From NCBI GenBank assembly GCA_964390805.1, contig CAYMKL010000022.1, positions 1 to 64,000 on the forward strand: a DNA stretch of 64,000 nucleotides. The letters run 5' to 3'. This stretch comes from CAYMKL01 sp964390805. Its GTDB lineage: Bacteria; Chloroflexota; Anaerolineae; VGOG01. The notes under the pieces were generated by a model, which searched no databases, was not told the DNA's origin, and saw nothing but the letters and a program-made list of their open reading frames with translations. Shown piece after piece: positions 55,572-63,913 of the stretch; position 1 is the stretch's first letter; every line of letters begins with the position of its first letter. The position numbers and the translations under genes are program-made.

Positions 55572-56453
55572 CTAAGTCAGCAGTTCTGCCTGGCGCAAGA
55601 TTCCCCGTATCTCCTCGACCTCTTCGGGGCGGGGATAGAAGAGCGGCGAACGTGGGCTCCCACCATAGTAGCCCAGAAGGTCCAGTGCCGCCTTCAGGCC
55701 ACCGATGCCGAATTGGCTGGTCACGGCTCGGCCAACGGGCATGAGCTTGTAATGCAGGGCCCGTGCTTCGTTGAGCTTGCCCTGGTCAAACAGTTCTTTG
55801 ATAGCCACACATTCCCTCGGAGCGACGTTAGCCAGGGCTAAAATGGCCCCTATCGCTCCTACACCCAGAGCGCTGTAATAAGTTGGGGCATTGCCCACCA
55901 AAACCTCGAAATTCGGTGGGGCCAGGCGGATGATCTCAATGAGCTGACCGATGTTTCCCGCGCTATCTTTCATCCCCACGATGTTGGGATGCTCTGCCAG
56001 CCTGGCCACCAACGTCGGAGCGATGTTTAGCCCCGTAAACTTCGGCACGTTGTAGACCAGGATGGGAATGGGCGAAGCGTCTGCGAGGGAGACGTAGTGG
56101 CGATGGAGGGCCTCAGGGGTCATCTGCCCTTTGTAATAGGACGGGGTCACGACCAAAGCTCCATCTGCTCCCAGGTCAGCCGCCGTCTGAGTGCTCTCAA
56201 TGGTCAGCCTGGTTGACTCGTGGCCAGTGCCCACAACGAGCAACTTGCTGCTGGGGATAGCCTTTCGTGCGGTAGCGATCACCGCCCGCTTCTCGGCCTC
56301 GCTCAGGTACACGTTCTCTCCGTTGGAGCCCAGGACGACGTAGCCCGCCAGCCCTGTCTGGTTCCACCTGGCGATGTTCTCTTCTAGTTTGTCATGAGCT
56401 ACCTCGCCATCGCTGAAAGGGGTGGGAATGGGGGGAAACACGCCTTCAAACAT
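55572..56453 (-). CDS. dihydrodipicolinate synthase family aldolase
   Basis: 293-residue class I aldolase of the DapA/NanA family. The Schiff-base Lys is in NIVGMKDSAGN near residue 160 and the Tyr in PILVYNVPKFTGLNI near residue 132. The substrate-site block is VVLGSNGENVYLSEAEKRAV instead of the GTTGE usual in DapA; the GSNGE form is closer to 4-hydroxy-2-oxoglutarate aldolase-like members. So the family is certain and the symbol dapA is not. The start overlaps the lysS stop by 1 base, so cotranscription with lysS is clear. Confidence 0.9.
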   Translation of the reverse strand: MFEGVFPPIPTPFSDGEVAHDKLEENIARWNQTGLAGYVVLGSNGENVYLSEAEKRAVIATARKAIPSSKLLVVGTGHESTRLTIESTQTAADLGADGALVVTPSYYKGQMTPEALHRHYVSLADASPIPILVYNVPKFTGLNIAPTLVARLAEHPNIVGMKDSAGNIGQLIEIIRLAPPNFEVLVGNAPTYYSALGVGAIGAILALANVAPRECVAIKELFDQGKLNEARALHYKLMPVGRAVTSQFGIGGLKAALDLLGYYGGSPRSPLFYPRPEEVEEIRGILRQAELLT

Positions 56454-57925
56454 TAACTCTGCTCCTTTGTCCTCATGTGAGGGAAGAGGATGACCTCGCG
56501 GATAGAAACCTGGTCGGTCAACAACATGGTCAAGCGATCAATGCCCATGCCAAAGCCTCCTGTCGGAGGCATGCCGTAGCTCAAAGCGGTCAGCCAGTCC
56601 CTGTCCATCTGATGAGCATCCTCGTCGCCAGCCTCGTAAGCGCGTCCGTGGGCCAGGAAGCGCTCCTCCTGATCCAGCGGGTCGTTTAGCTCCGAGTAGG
56701 CGTTGCAGATCTCCATACCCCCCGCGAAGCCCTCGAAACGCTCCACGGTTTCCGAGGAACCTGGCTTTGGCTTAGCCAGGGGTGACAGTTCCAGGGGGTA
56801 ATCCATCAAGAAAGTGGGCTGGACGAGCTTGGGCTCCACGTAGTTGGAGAGAAGAGCATCAATGAGCTTGCCTCGAGTGGCCGTGGGATCCACGTTCCCG
56901 CCGATGGCCCGAATCGCCTGGTACAAGCTCTGGGCATCGGGATGCTCCTCATAGTCAATACCCGATTCTTCTTTGATGGCCTGGCGCAGGCTGCGGCGCG
57001 GCCAGGGCGGAGCGAGGTCCATCTCGTTCCCTTGATAGGTAATGCGAGTCGTGCCCAATACCTCCTGGGCTGCGTAGGAGACCATCTGCTCGGCCATCTC
57101 CATGACATCGTGGTAATCGGCGTAAGCCTGGTAGAACTCCAACTGGGTGAACTCAGGGTTGTGCTTATGGGAGACGCCCTCGTTGCGGAAGTCCTTGCCG
57201 ATCTCGTAGACTCGCTCGTAGCCGCCGATAATCAGCCGCTTGAGGTAAAGCTCATCGGAGATGCGGAGATAGAGGTCTTGGTCCAGGATGTTGTGATGGG
57301 TGATAAAGGGCCTGGCCGCCGCCCCGCCGTAGATAGGTTGCAGAACGGGGGTCTCCACCTCCAGGAACCCCCGTTCATCAAGAAAGCGGCGCAGCGCGCT
57401 GACAAGGCGGGCCCGGACCACGAAAACCTTGCGCACCTCCTCGTTGGCGACCAGGTCCAGGTAGCGCTGACGATAGCGGGTCTCCACGTCCTTGAGGCCG
57501 TGCCATTTAGAAGGTAAGGGATGCAGGGATTTGGCCAGCAGCTCGAAGTCCATCACCTGGAGAGTGATTTCGCCGCTGCGGGTGCGGAAGAGTCGCCCTG
57601 CTGCCCCGATGAAATCGCCGATGTCGAAATCTTGCTTGAAGAATTCGTAGGCCTCCTCCCCCAGAGTGTCCTGACGCAGGTAGATCTGGATGCGCCCGCT
57701 GCCGTCTTCGATGTGGGCGAAAGTTGACTTGCCCATCACGCGGATGCTCATCAGCCTGCCAACCAGGCTGATCTCGCTCTCCGGTTCGCCCGTTTCGAAT
57801 TCCAGGACCGCTTCGGCCGCCGTGTGACTGCGCTGGGCTCGCGGCGGGTAGGGGTCTATACCCCCTTCTCTGATCCTCTCCAGCTTAACACGTCGCTGTC
57901 TCTCCAAATCGCTGAGTCTTTCCAT
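56453..57925 (-). CDS. lysS: lysyl-tRNA synthetase, class II
   Basis: 490-residue class IIb aminoacyl-tRNA synthetase that charges tRNA-Lys. The N-terminal OB domain binds the anticodon (ISLVGRLMSIRVMGKSTFAH). Motif 2 lies around RVYEIGKDFRNEGVSHKHNP and FTQLEFYQAYADYHDVMEMA; motif 3 is GGFGMGIDRLTMLLTDQVSI. Length and order are typical. The start lies 23 bp from a MITE-like element (57949-58050) that separates it from greA. Confidence 0.96.
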   Translation of the reverse strand: MERLSDLERQRRVKLERIREGGIDPYPPRAQRSHTAAEAVLEFETGEPESEISLVGRLMSIRVMGKSTFAHIEDGSGRIQIYLRQDTLGEEAYEFFKQDFDIGDFIGAAGRLFRTRSGEITLQVMDFELLAKSLHPLPSKWHGLKDVETRYRQRYLDLVANEEVRKVFVVRARLVSALRRFLDERGFLEVETPVLQPIYGGAAARPFITHHNILDQDLYLRISDELYLKRLIIGGYERVYEIGKDFRNEGVSHKHNPEFTQLEFYQAYADYHDVMEMAEQMVSYAAQEVLGTTRITYQGNEMDLAPPWPRRSLRQAIKEESGIDYEEHPDAQSLYQAIRAIGGNVDPTATRGKLIDALLSNYVEPKLVQPTFLMDYPLELSPLAKPKPGSSETVERFEGFAGGMEICNAYSELNDPLDQEERFLAHGRAYEAGDEDAHQMDRDWLTALSYGMPPTGGFGMGIDRLTMLLTDQVSIREVILFPHMRTKEQS

Positions 57926-57948
57926 TGCCTGTCCTCGCTTGGCTACTC

Positions 57949-58050
57949 ATTAGTGTCAACTTAAGCTCTGAGCCCCGTCCCTTCGGCGGGCTCAGGACAG
58001 GCCCCGGGGCGGTCCGGGGACGGGCCTTTGAGCCTTAAGTTGACACTAAT
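57949..58050. mobile_element. 102-bp MITE-like inverted-repeat element with 12-bp target duplication
   Basis: The terminal inverted repeat ATTAGTGTCAACTTAAG (57949-57965) faces CTTAAGTTGACACTAAT (58034-58050), a perfect 17-bp match, continued by CTGAGCCCCGTCCC versus GGGACGGG-CTTTGAG. The element is flanked by the direct repeat GCTTGGCTAYTC (57937-57948 and 58051-58062; one mismatch), which looks like a target-site duplication. It lies exactly between greA and lysS, and its right duplication includes the greA stop. The core resembles the element at 4704-4816. Confidence 0.78.
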
Positions 58051-58056
58051 GCTTGG

Positions 58057-58524
58057 CTATTCGATGGCGATTATCCGGAAACTCAGGATGCCGTCGGGGG
58101 CGTTGACGATGACCTCATCGCCGACGCGGTAACCCAGCAGGGCTTTGCCGAGGGGAGATTCGTTGGAGATGCGGCCACTCCTGGGATCTGCCTCGGCCGA
58201 GCCGACGATGTGGTAAGTCTCCGGCTCCCCGTCGTTCTCCCTCACCGTCACGTGGCCGCCTATGCCCACCCTGTCAGAGGGGCCGCCCTTCTCAATGATC
58301 TCGGCGGTTTTCAGGATCATCTCCACAGTCAAGATGCGGCCCTCAACAAAGGCTTGCTCGTTCTTGGCATCCTCGTACTCAGCGTTCTCCAGGACGTCCT
58401 GCCCCTCCAGGACATCGCGCAGGCGCTGAGCTACCTCTTGACGACGCACGGTACGTAAGTATTCCAGTTCTTCCTCCAGCTTCTTGAGCCCTTCTGGAGT
58501 CAAAAAGGTCGTTTGTGCGGTCAT
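58057..58524 (-). CDS. greA: transcription elongation factor GreA
   Basis: 155 residues. It rescues backtracked RNA polymerase by stimulating transcript cleavage. The N-terminal coiled coil (TPEGLKKLEEELEYLRTVRR) carries the acidic tip; the C-terminal FKBP-like domain has RISNESPLGKALLGYRVGDE and the usual ending. The ATG at 58524 has GGGGG just upstream; an ATG six codons earlier is the other candidate. The 127-nt leader contains a terminator-like hairpin (58613-58638). It was probably once directly linked to lysS. Confidence 0.95.
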   Translation of the reverse strand: MTAQTTFLTPEGLKKLEEELEYLRTVRRQEVAQRLRDVLEGQDVLENAEYEDAKNEQAFVEGRILTVEMILKTAEIIEKGGPSDRVGIGGHVTVRENDGEPETYHIVGSAEADPRSGRISNESPLGKALLGYRVGDEVIVNAPDGILSFRIIAIE

Positions 58525-58612
58525 GTTTCCCCCACTTGACAAAGATTAGCCCCCACCGAGTTCGATGAGGAAGCGACTGGATCAAGATATGCGAAAGCCG
58601 GCTTATATACGA

Positions 58613-58638
58613 CAAAAACTGAGAGTGCCCCTCTCAGT
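58613..58638 (-). terminator. terminator-like attenuator hairpin in the greA leader
   Basis: On the minus strand ACTGAGAG (58638-58631), loop GGGCA, CTCTCAGT (58625-58618), then TTTTT (58617-58613). This lies 20-40 nt after the predicted transcript start (near 58651) and about 90 nt before greA. It would give a short leader RNA when it terminates. Confidence 0.75.
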
Positions 58639-58657
58639 CGGTGATCAACCGCGACAT

Positions 58658-58686
58658 ATTATAAACCAAATTGGCTTATTTGTAAA
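58658..58686 (-). promoter_or_regulatory. promoter of greA
   Basis: On the minus strand TTTACA (58686-58681) and TATAAT (58663-58658) at 17-bp spacing. Confidence 0.8.
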
Positions 58687-58714
58687 GTTTCGCTACCATG
58701 CATTTCTCTCAAAG

Positions 58715-58743
58715 TTGACTAAATGGCGAAAATGGTATATGCT
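58715..58743 (+). promoter_or_regulatory. possible promoter of the selenocysteine tRNA gene
   Basis: TTGACT (58715-58720) and TATGCT (58738-58743) at 17-bp spacing, 20 bp before the mature tRNA 5' end. Confidence 0.5.
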
Positions 58744-58763
58744 ATTATCACTGTCGTTATCGA

Positions 58764-58859
58764 GGGAGTGGTTGAGTCCCGGTGGGCTCCGCGGTCTTCA
58801 AAACCGTTGGTGGGTGCTGCAGAAGCGGCCAAGGTGGGTTCGACTCCCATCCACTCCCG
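58764..58859 (+). tRNA. selC: tRNA-Sec (anticodon TCA)
   Basis: 96-nt tRNA gene. The acceptor stem is 8 bp (GGGAGTGG at 58764-58771 with CCACTCCC at 58851-58858), as expected for tRNA-Sec, plus discriminator G at 58859. The anticodon stem GCGGT/ACCGT holds the loop CTTCAAA with anticodon TCA at 58798-58800. The variable arm is long (about 58809-58833) and the T-loop is TTCGACT. CCA is not encoded. It implies UGA-recoding in this organism; selA, selB and selD are not in the window. Confidence 0.94.
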
Positions 58860-58875
58860 CTATCCCCTCTTTTTT

Positions 58876-59985
58876 CTATTCCCCCTCACAAAGCTCCAAT
58901 CCATCCCAGGCCGGCTCGGAATCGGGGTTTAGCTCCAGCGCCTTCTCTAACCAGGGAATGGCCTTGTCACACTCGCCCAGGTAAACATACGAGAGGCCAA
59001 GCTCATAGTAGTACTCCTCGGACTGGATTCCCAGCTCGATGGCCCGCTCGAAATTGGGGATGGCGTCTTCGTAGTTTCGCTTCACGTAGTAGATAATGGC
59101 CAGGTGGGCGTAAACACTGGCGTACTCAGGATCAACCTCGATAGCCCTCTCCAGCTCAATTATGGCTAACTCGTAATCCCCCAGGTGATAGTGGGTCCAC
59201 CCCAGTTGGTCATAGCCCTCAGGACTGTTGGGGTCAACTTCAGTGGCCTTTTGGAACTGGTCAATGGCCAAATCGTAATCGTCTAACACGCGGTAATTGC
59301 GGCCCAGGCCGATGTAGAGATAGCTCAGCTGAGGCTGAAGGGACACCGCGATTTCGTATTCGGCGATGGCCCCTTCGTAATCCCCTTGTTTCTCCAGGAC
59401 GTAACCCAGGTTGCGATGGGCATCAACGCTGCCATCATCAAGCCAGACGGCTTCCTCAGCAGTTTCCAGGGCCCTCTCCCAGCGCCCCGCGTCCACATAG
59501 GCCTCGGCCAGATAGGCGTGGGCCTCAGCCGAATTGGGGTCGAGATCAACAGCTCGCAGGCAAGCGGTGATGGCCTCTTCGATCTGGCCGTCCCAGTCTA
59601 AGGCCATGCCCAGGATGGCATAACTCTCCGCGCTCCCCGGGTCGAGCTCGACAGCTCGCTGGGCCAGGTTCACAGCCTCGCTGGTGCGGCCACGCAGCGT
59701 CAACAGCTTAGCCAACCGCACATAGGCTGTGGCATCCTCAGGCTCGAGTTCCGTCGCCCTCCGATAGGCTTCAATGGCCTCGTTCAGCTTTCCCTCTCGG
59801 AAAAAAGCCTGGCCTTCCACCAGATACGATTGAGCGGTCCTGGTGGGGACTGGAGTAGGTTTGAAGGGGCGCACCCAATCGGGCTGCTGAGTGATGACGT
59901 ACAGGCCCGCTGAGATCAGTATCATCAGGATGAGCACGCGCAGGGGGGAAGAACTTCTCCGTTTCTTTCTCGGTTTGATGTACAT
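58876..59985 (-). CDS. membrane-anchored tetratricopeptide repeat protein
   Basis: 369 residues. A basic N-terminus (KPRKKRRSS) leads into one membrane helix (LRVLILMILISAGLYVITQ), and the rest faces outward or inward as about nine TPR units, each with the A-x-x-L-x-x-A-I-E-L-x-P pattern, for example LNEAIEAYRRATELEPEDAT and DLAIDQFQKATEVDPNSPEG. TPR proteins serve as assembly or docking scaffolds; no partner can be named. The stop is 17 bp from the 3' end of the tRNA-Sec gene, transcribed in the opposite direction. It is cotranscribed with the downstream-oriented peptidase gene (33-bp gap). Confidence 0.9.
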   Translation of the reverse strand: MYIKPRKKRRSSSPLRVLILMILISAGLYVITQQPDWVRPFKPTPVPTRTAQSYLVEGQAFFREGKLNEAIEAYRRATELEPEDATAYVRLAKLLTLRGRTSEAVNLAQRAVELDPGSAESYAILGMALDWDGQIEEAITACLRAVDLDPNSAEAHAYLAEAYVDAGRWERALETAEEAVWLDDGSVDAHRNLGYVLEKQGDYEGAIAEYEIAVSLQPQLSYLYIGLGRNYRVLDDYDLAIDQFQKATEVDPNSPEGYDQLGWTHYHLGDYELAIIELERAIEVDPEYASVYAHLAIIYYVKRNYEDAIPNFERAIELGIQSEEYYYELGLSYVYLGECDKAIPWLEKALELNPDSEPAWDGLELCEGE

Positions 59986-60017
59986 CTCAACTTCCTTGCT
60001 GGATATTGGGTGTTGAC

Positions 60018-62042
60018 TTACAGCTCCACCAGGTTCACTTTGCCTAGCATCTGGAAGTATGCAACCAGGAGCTCCACGTCGCGCTGGCCAGTTTCTAGCT
60101 CTATCAAGTCGGCGATTTCCAGCAGACTGCGCTTCCCATTAGTCCAATACACGGCCAGGGTGGGCAGGGTAAAGAATCCCTTCTTGTGTTCTTTGCGCAT
60201 TTGCCACACCAGTTCCCGCTCCTCCTCGCTCAGTTGGTACAGATAGGGGCGCAAAGGGACGGGGCCGCGATATAGCCGCCTGGGCACGATCTTCGCTGCC
60301 CTCCCCTCCCATTCGTCCAGCTCCCGCTTTGATGCCTCCGACAACTCGGCCCGATCGCGCTCTCCCGCGCAGACCCCAATGGCCTCCTCGCCTCTGGCTG
60401 ACTCCCTGCTAGCGAATTCGGCTGCTTCCTTTTGCCACCCCCCAACAGCGATCACGGGGCTCAGTCGCTTCAGCGAGGCCAGGGCTTGCTGCTCCCGCTC
60501 GACCAGGTAAGCAGTTTTTTGGCGCAGGAAGGCGATGGTCTCCCCCAGCTTATCAGTCCCCTCTTTCTCCAGGCCAAGGTGGGTTGCTTCAGTGACCTTC
60601 TCCTGAACGAACCGCACCATGTCTCGTTTGAAACGGGCCGCCATCTCGTAGCCCAACCAGGTGGCCTCGTCCTGGCCGGCGTCGGCCAGGAAGCAGGCGT
60701 AGGTCGCAGCCAGGCTCCCCACGCGGCTCAGCATGGCTGGGTCAACCTTGTCTGGGGTATCTTGCGAAGTGTGGTAGAACTTGTCGGGCCACTGGATGAT
60801 CATTGGGGTCGGCACCCCCACCGAGGGGTCGGAGAGAATGTAATGGTCGCTACCGCCGGAGAAAGGGATCACAGCATGGCGGAAGAGAGCATATTCTCTC
60901 GTACCCCCCAGGGCTGCGGTCTCGCCCAACAACTCCTCCCGCAGGCGCTCCAAGAGATAAGGAGCAAACGAGGGCATAGCCTGGGGCGGGCGCTCGATCA
61001 GGAAAGAGCTTCCGCACAACTCCTGGTTTTGGCCCACCATGTCCAGGTTGAGACCGGCCACCATGCGCTCAATCTCATCCTCACGGGTAGCCAGGTAGGC
61101 GTAGGTGCCCGTCATCTCAGGCACCCACAGAAACCTTATGCCTCGCCTGGGCGGGGCCAACTTTCCCGCGTCAACGAGCTTTTGCAGGGTGCGAGCGATC
61201 TCCAGGGCCGCGGCCGATCCTGAGGCGTTGTCGTTGGCCGAGGGGCGGGGATGGCAGAGATGGGCCACGATCACCACCTCTTCACTTGTTTTCCCCGGCA
61301 TCAGAGCGGAGACCACCTCGATCTCCCCATCGTAGAGGCGGCTGATCACTTTGGCCCGAACCTTGACTGGCGGCTCTCCATCCTGAGCCTGCTTCTTAAT
61401 CAATTGGCGCAGCCTCTCACCCTCCCGCGGCGAGAGGACGAAGCCAAAGCACTTCTTCTCCTGGTCTGTCCACCAAAATGAGGTGTACTGGAGGGCGTCG
61501 GGCACGTCCATGCGGGCGCGGACGGGCGGTGTCTCCCTCATGCCATCGAAGACGATGCCCACAGCGCCGCGTTTCTCCACGGCCAACTCGCGCACCCGGT
61601 TGAGATCGCCTTTGGTAAGCACTACCTTGCCCTTCAGGCTCAGCCCCTCATAGTCCGCTTCCTCTTCGCCATCCTCCAGCAGAACCACCTCTGCCTCCCC
61701 CTCGAAGGGCACACTGCGCTGGACAAGGGAGATAGGGCAGTCGCGGAAATCGGCCAGCTTGCGCCGCTCGTCCTCTGGCTCAACGAGGTGCAGGGTGGCC
61801 TCCGTAGCCTCCCACTCCTGGAACATCCGCGCCGACCAGTACTGCGTCTTCTCATCCGCTGGGAAGGAAAGTACCTCGGCCTGGATGCCCGCCTCGCGCA
61901 GGCGCTCCAGGCAATAGTGCGCCGCCTGGCGGAAACCAGGGCTGGCCTGCATGCGGTGATAGCGGGCGATGTCTATCACGTAGCCCATGGCCGCCTGCCC
62001 CGAGAACTCTTCACGTATGACTTTGAAAGCCTCCTTGAACAT
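60018..62042 (-). CDS. M28-family-like metallopeptidase with C-terminal domain
   Basis: 674 residues. The ATG at 62042 (MFKEAFKVIREEF) follows GGGAGGA. The N-terminal half includes a PA-like insert (LSLKGKVVLTKGDL, AVGIVFDGMRET). The peptidase core has VAHLCHPRPSANDNASGSAA, with His and Asp ligands, the Glu block FLWVPEMTGTYAYLATREDE, a second Asp in GLNLDMVGQN and SGGSDHYILSDPSVGVPTPM, then HTSQDTPDKVDP. This is close to the aminopeptidase-like DUF4910/M28 family. The last about 80 residues (FTLPTLAVYWTNGKRSLLEI...) look like a winged-helix domain. No signal peptide, so it is cytosolic. The substrate is unknown. Confidence 0.85.
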   Translation of the reverse strand: MFKEAFKVIREEFSGQAAMGYVIDIARYHRMQASPGFRQAAHYCLERLREAGIQAEVLSFPADEKTQYWSARMFQEWEATEATLHLVEPEDERRKLADFRDCPISLVQRSVPFEGEAEVVLLEDGEEEADYEGLSLKGKVVLTKGDLNRVRELAVEKRGAVGIVFDGMRETPPVRARMDVPDALQYTSFWWTDQEKKCFGFVLSPREGERLRQLIKKQAQDGEPPVKVRAKVISRLYDGEIEVVSALMPGKTSEEVVIVAHLCHPRPSANDNASGSAAALEIARTLQKLVDAGKLAPPRRGIRFLWVPEMTGTYAYLATREDEIERMVAGLNLDMVGQNQELCGSSFLIERPPQAMPSFAPYLLERLREELLGETAALGGTREYALFRHAVIPFSGGSDHYILSDPSVGVPTPMIIQWPDKFYHTSQDTPDKVDPAMLSRVGSLAATYACFLADAGQDEATWLGYEMAARFKRDMVRFVQEKVTEATHLGLEKEGTDKLGETIAFLRQKTAYLVEREQQALASLKRLSPVIAVGGWQKEAAEFASRESARGEEAIGVCAGERDRAELSEASKRELDEWEGRAAKIVPRRLYRGPVPLRPYLYQLSEEERELVWQMRKEHKKGFFTLPTLAVYWTNGKRSLLEIADLIELETGQRDVELLVAYFQMLGKVNLVEL

Positions 62043-62114
62043 GATCGTCCTCCCTAACATTTTACGTTTCACGCCCATATAATATCACCATACTGAACAC
62101 AAGTCAAGGCCGAC

Positions 62115-62143
62115 TGGACAAGATAGCCAAAAAAGATTATAAT
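62115..62143 (+). promoter_or_regulatory. promoter of the TPR/PD40 gene
   Basis: TGGACA (62115-62120) and TATAAT (62138-62143) at 17-bp spacing. The transcript should start near 62150, just before the GGAGGAGG at 62159-62166. Confidence 0.82.
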
Positions 62144-62173
62144 TCACCCATTCACAGAGGAGGAGGTATCGCC

Positions 62174-63901
62174 ACGCAGACAACATCTCGCCTGACAGCC
62201 CCAACCTGGCTTAAGGGCTTAGCCCTGGTGGTCATTCTCTTGCTCGTGGTCATCCTGGTTATCGGGGCGCTGGGAGTCTACCACGGGTTGCAAGAGCGCG
62301 ACCGTCTGACCCACGAGACAGCGGAGGAACATTACGCTGCTGGCCTGGCTCACCTGGAGAACAGCCAATACGAACTCGCTGTAGCCGAGCTGGAACTGAC
62401 CCTGCGCCTGGTGCCAGGTTACCGAGAGGCCGAGGAGAAGTTGAGCGAAGCTAAAGCCAGGCTCGAAGTCCAGGCCACGCCAACGTTTGAGGTTCAGAAA
62501 AAGGTGGCGGCGGACTTATTCAGCCAGGCCCAAACCTTCTATGATGAGGGCAAGTGGGACGATGTAGTCCTGACGCTGGAGCGGTTGCGGGCCCTGGACC
62601 CCGACTACGAGCCAGAAGCTGTGGAAGAGTTGCTCTTCGCGACCTATTATGACCAGGGCTTGGAATTGATCAACGAGGGGCGACTAGAGGAGGCCCTGCG
62701 CTATCTGGACAAGGCTCTGGAGCTAAAGCCAGCCCAGGAAGATGTTCTCGAACAAAGGAAACTGGCCGCGCTCTACCTGACCGCTATAAGCTATTGGGGC
62801 GCCGACTGGGATAAGGCTATCACCAACTTCTATGAATTATATAGCCTCGAACCCGATTACATGGACGTGAAGCAGCGACTCCACGAAGCCTACATGAGAA
62901 AAGGAGACCTATACGCCGATCAAAGCGAGTGGTGTTCGGCAGAGGACCAATACTCACTGGCGCTCGAAATCCAGCCCGATGAAGCTGGGGAAGGGAAAAG
63001 AGTTGAAGCCAACCGGCTTTGTTCGGGAGCAGCACCTACTCCGGCCATCGCCAGTACCGTTTCCCCCACCATTGTCCCCGAATATGCCGCCGGCTTACCG
63101 CTGGGCAAAATCGCCCTACCCGTCTACGATGCAGAAAGGCAGGTCTACGACATCTTCGTCGTGTACGCAGAGGACATGCACTGGGCGAGGGTAGCCAGCC
63201 TGGCCGACCAGCCAGTCTTTCGCCCCGACGGGAGACGAATAGCCTTTCGCTCGCGACAGAGTCAAAAGCCCGGCCTCTATGCTGTGGATATAGACGGAAA
63301 CAACGAAGCAATCGTCACGACCTCCGATGAGGCTGGCTTGCCCACCTGGTCGCCTGATGGGGAGCGCATCGCCTTCGTCATCTATAACATGGTACAGAAT
63401 ACATGGCGGATTTATCTCACCCCTGCTGATGGGGAGGAAGAGGCCATGGAGTTAGTCTCTGGCTGGGCGCCGGCCTGGGGGCCAACAGGTCAATTGGCCT
63501 ACACAGGCTGCAACGAGGGTGGCGGACACTGTGGTATCCGCTTTACCACCGATGACAACCTATCCAGTCCCATCTTGATTACCGCTGACCCCCGCGACAT
63601 CGGGCTGGCCTGGTCCCCCGACGGGACGCAAATCGCCTACATGTCCGATCACGACGGCAACTGGGAGATCTATACAGTTGGGGTGCCCTTTCCAGACGTC
63701 AGGCGGCTGACCATCAACGAGGCCAACGATGGCCTGCCCACCTGGTCTCCCGACGGGCAACACATCGCCTTCGTCTCCGACCGTGACGGGGTGTGGGCCC
63801 TTTACCTCATGAAACCCGACGGCAGCCAACAAACCAAAATCCTCGACCTCGGCCCTGAACTCCCAGACTGGCTGGATCAGAGCATCTCGTGGGTGAGGTA
63901 A
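62174..63901 (+). CDS. membrane-anchored TPR and PD40 beta-propeller protein, possible ACG start
   Basis: 575 residues if started at ACG 62174, or 557 from GTG 62228. The case for 62174: the GGAGGAGGT Shine-Dalgarno ends 6 bases before it, the promoter's transcript start is near 62150, and no ATG, GTG or TTG exists between in this frame. The later GTG would cut into the membrane helix (WLKGLALVVILLLVVILVIG). After this helix are TPR units (YELAVAELELTLRLVPGYRE and LEEALRYLDKALELKPAQED) and a C-terminal WD40-like PD40 (TolB-like) propeller with FRPDGRRIAF, WSPDGERIAF, WSPDGTQIAYMSDHDGNWE and WSPDGQHIAFVSDRDG. The domain order suggests a surface scaffold or sensor. Confidence 0.8.
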   Translation, partial: TQTTSRLTAPTWLKGLALVVILLLVVILVIGALGVYHGLQERDRLTHETAEEHYAAGLAHLENSQYELAVAELELTLRLVPGYREAEEKLSEAKARLEVQATPTFEVQKKVAADLFSQAQTFYDEGKWDDVVLTLERLRALDPDYEPEAVEELLFATYYDQGLELINEGRLEEALRYLDKALELKPAQEDVLEQRKLAALYLTAISYWGADWDKAITNFYELYSLEPDYMDVKQRLHEAYMRKGDLYADQSEWCSAEDQYSLALEIQPDEAGEGKRVEANRLCSGAAPTPAIASTVSPTIVPEYAAGLPLGKIALPVYDAERQVYDIFVVYAEDMHWARVASLADQPVFRPDGRRIAFRSRQSQKPGLYAVDIDGNNEAIVTTSDEAGLPTWSPDGERIAFVIYNMVQNTWRIYLTPADGEEEAMELVSGWAPAWGPTGQLAYTGCNEGGGHCGIRFTTDDNLSSPILITADPRDIGLAWSPDGTQIAYMSDHDGNWEIYTVGVPFPDVRRLTINEANDGLPTWSPDGQHIAFVSDRDGVWALYLMKPDGSQQTKILDLGPELPDWLDQSISWVR

Positions 63902-63913
63902 GGAGCAAAGATC

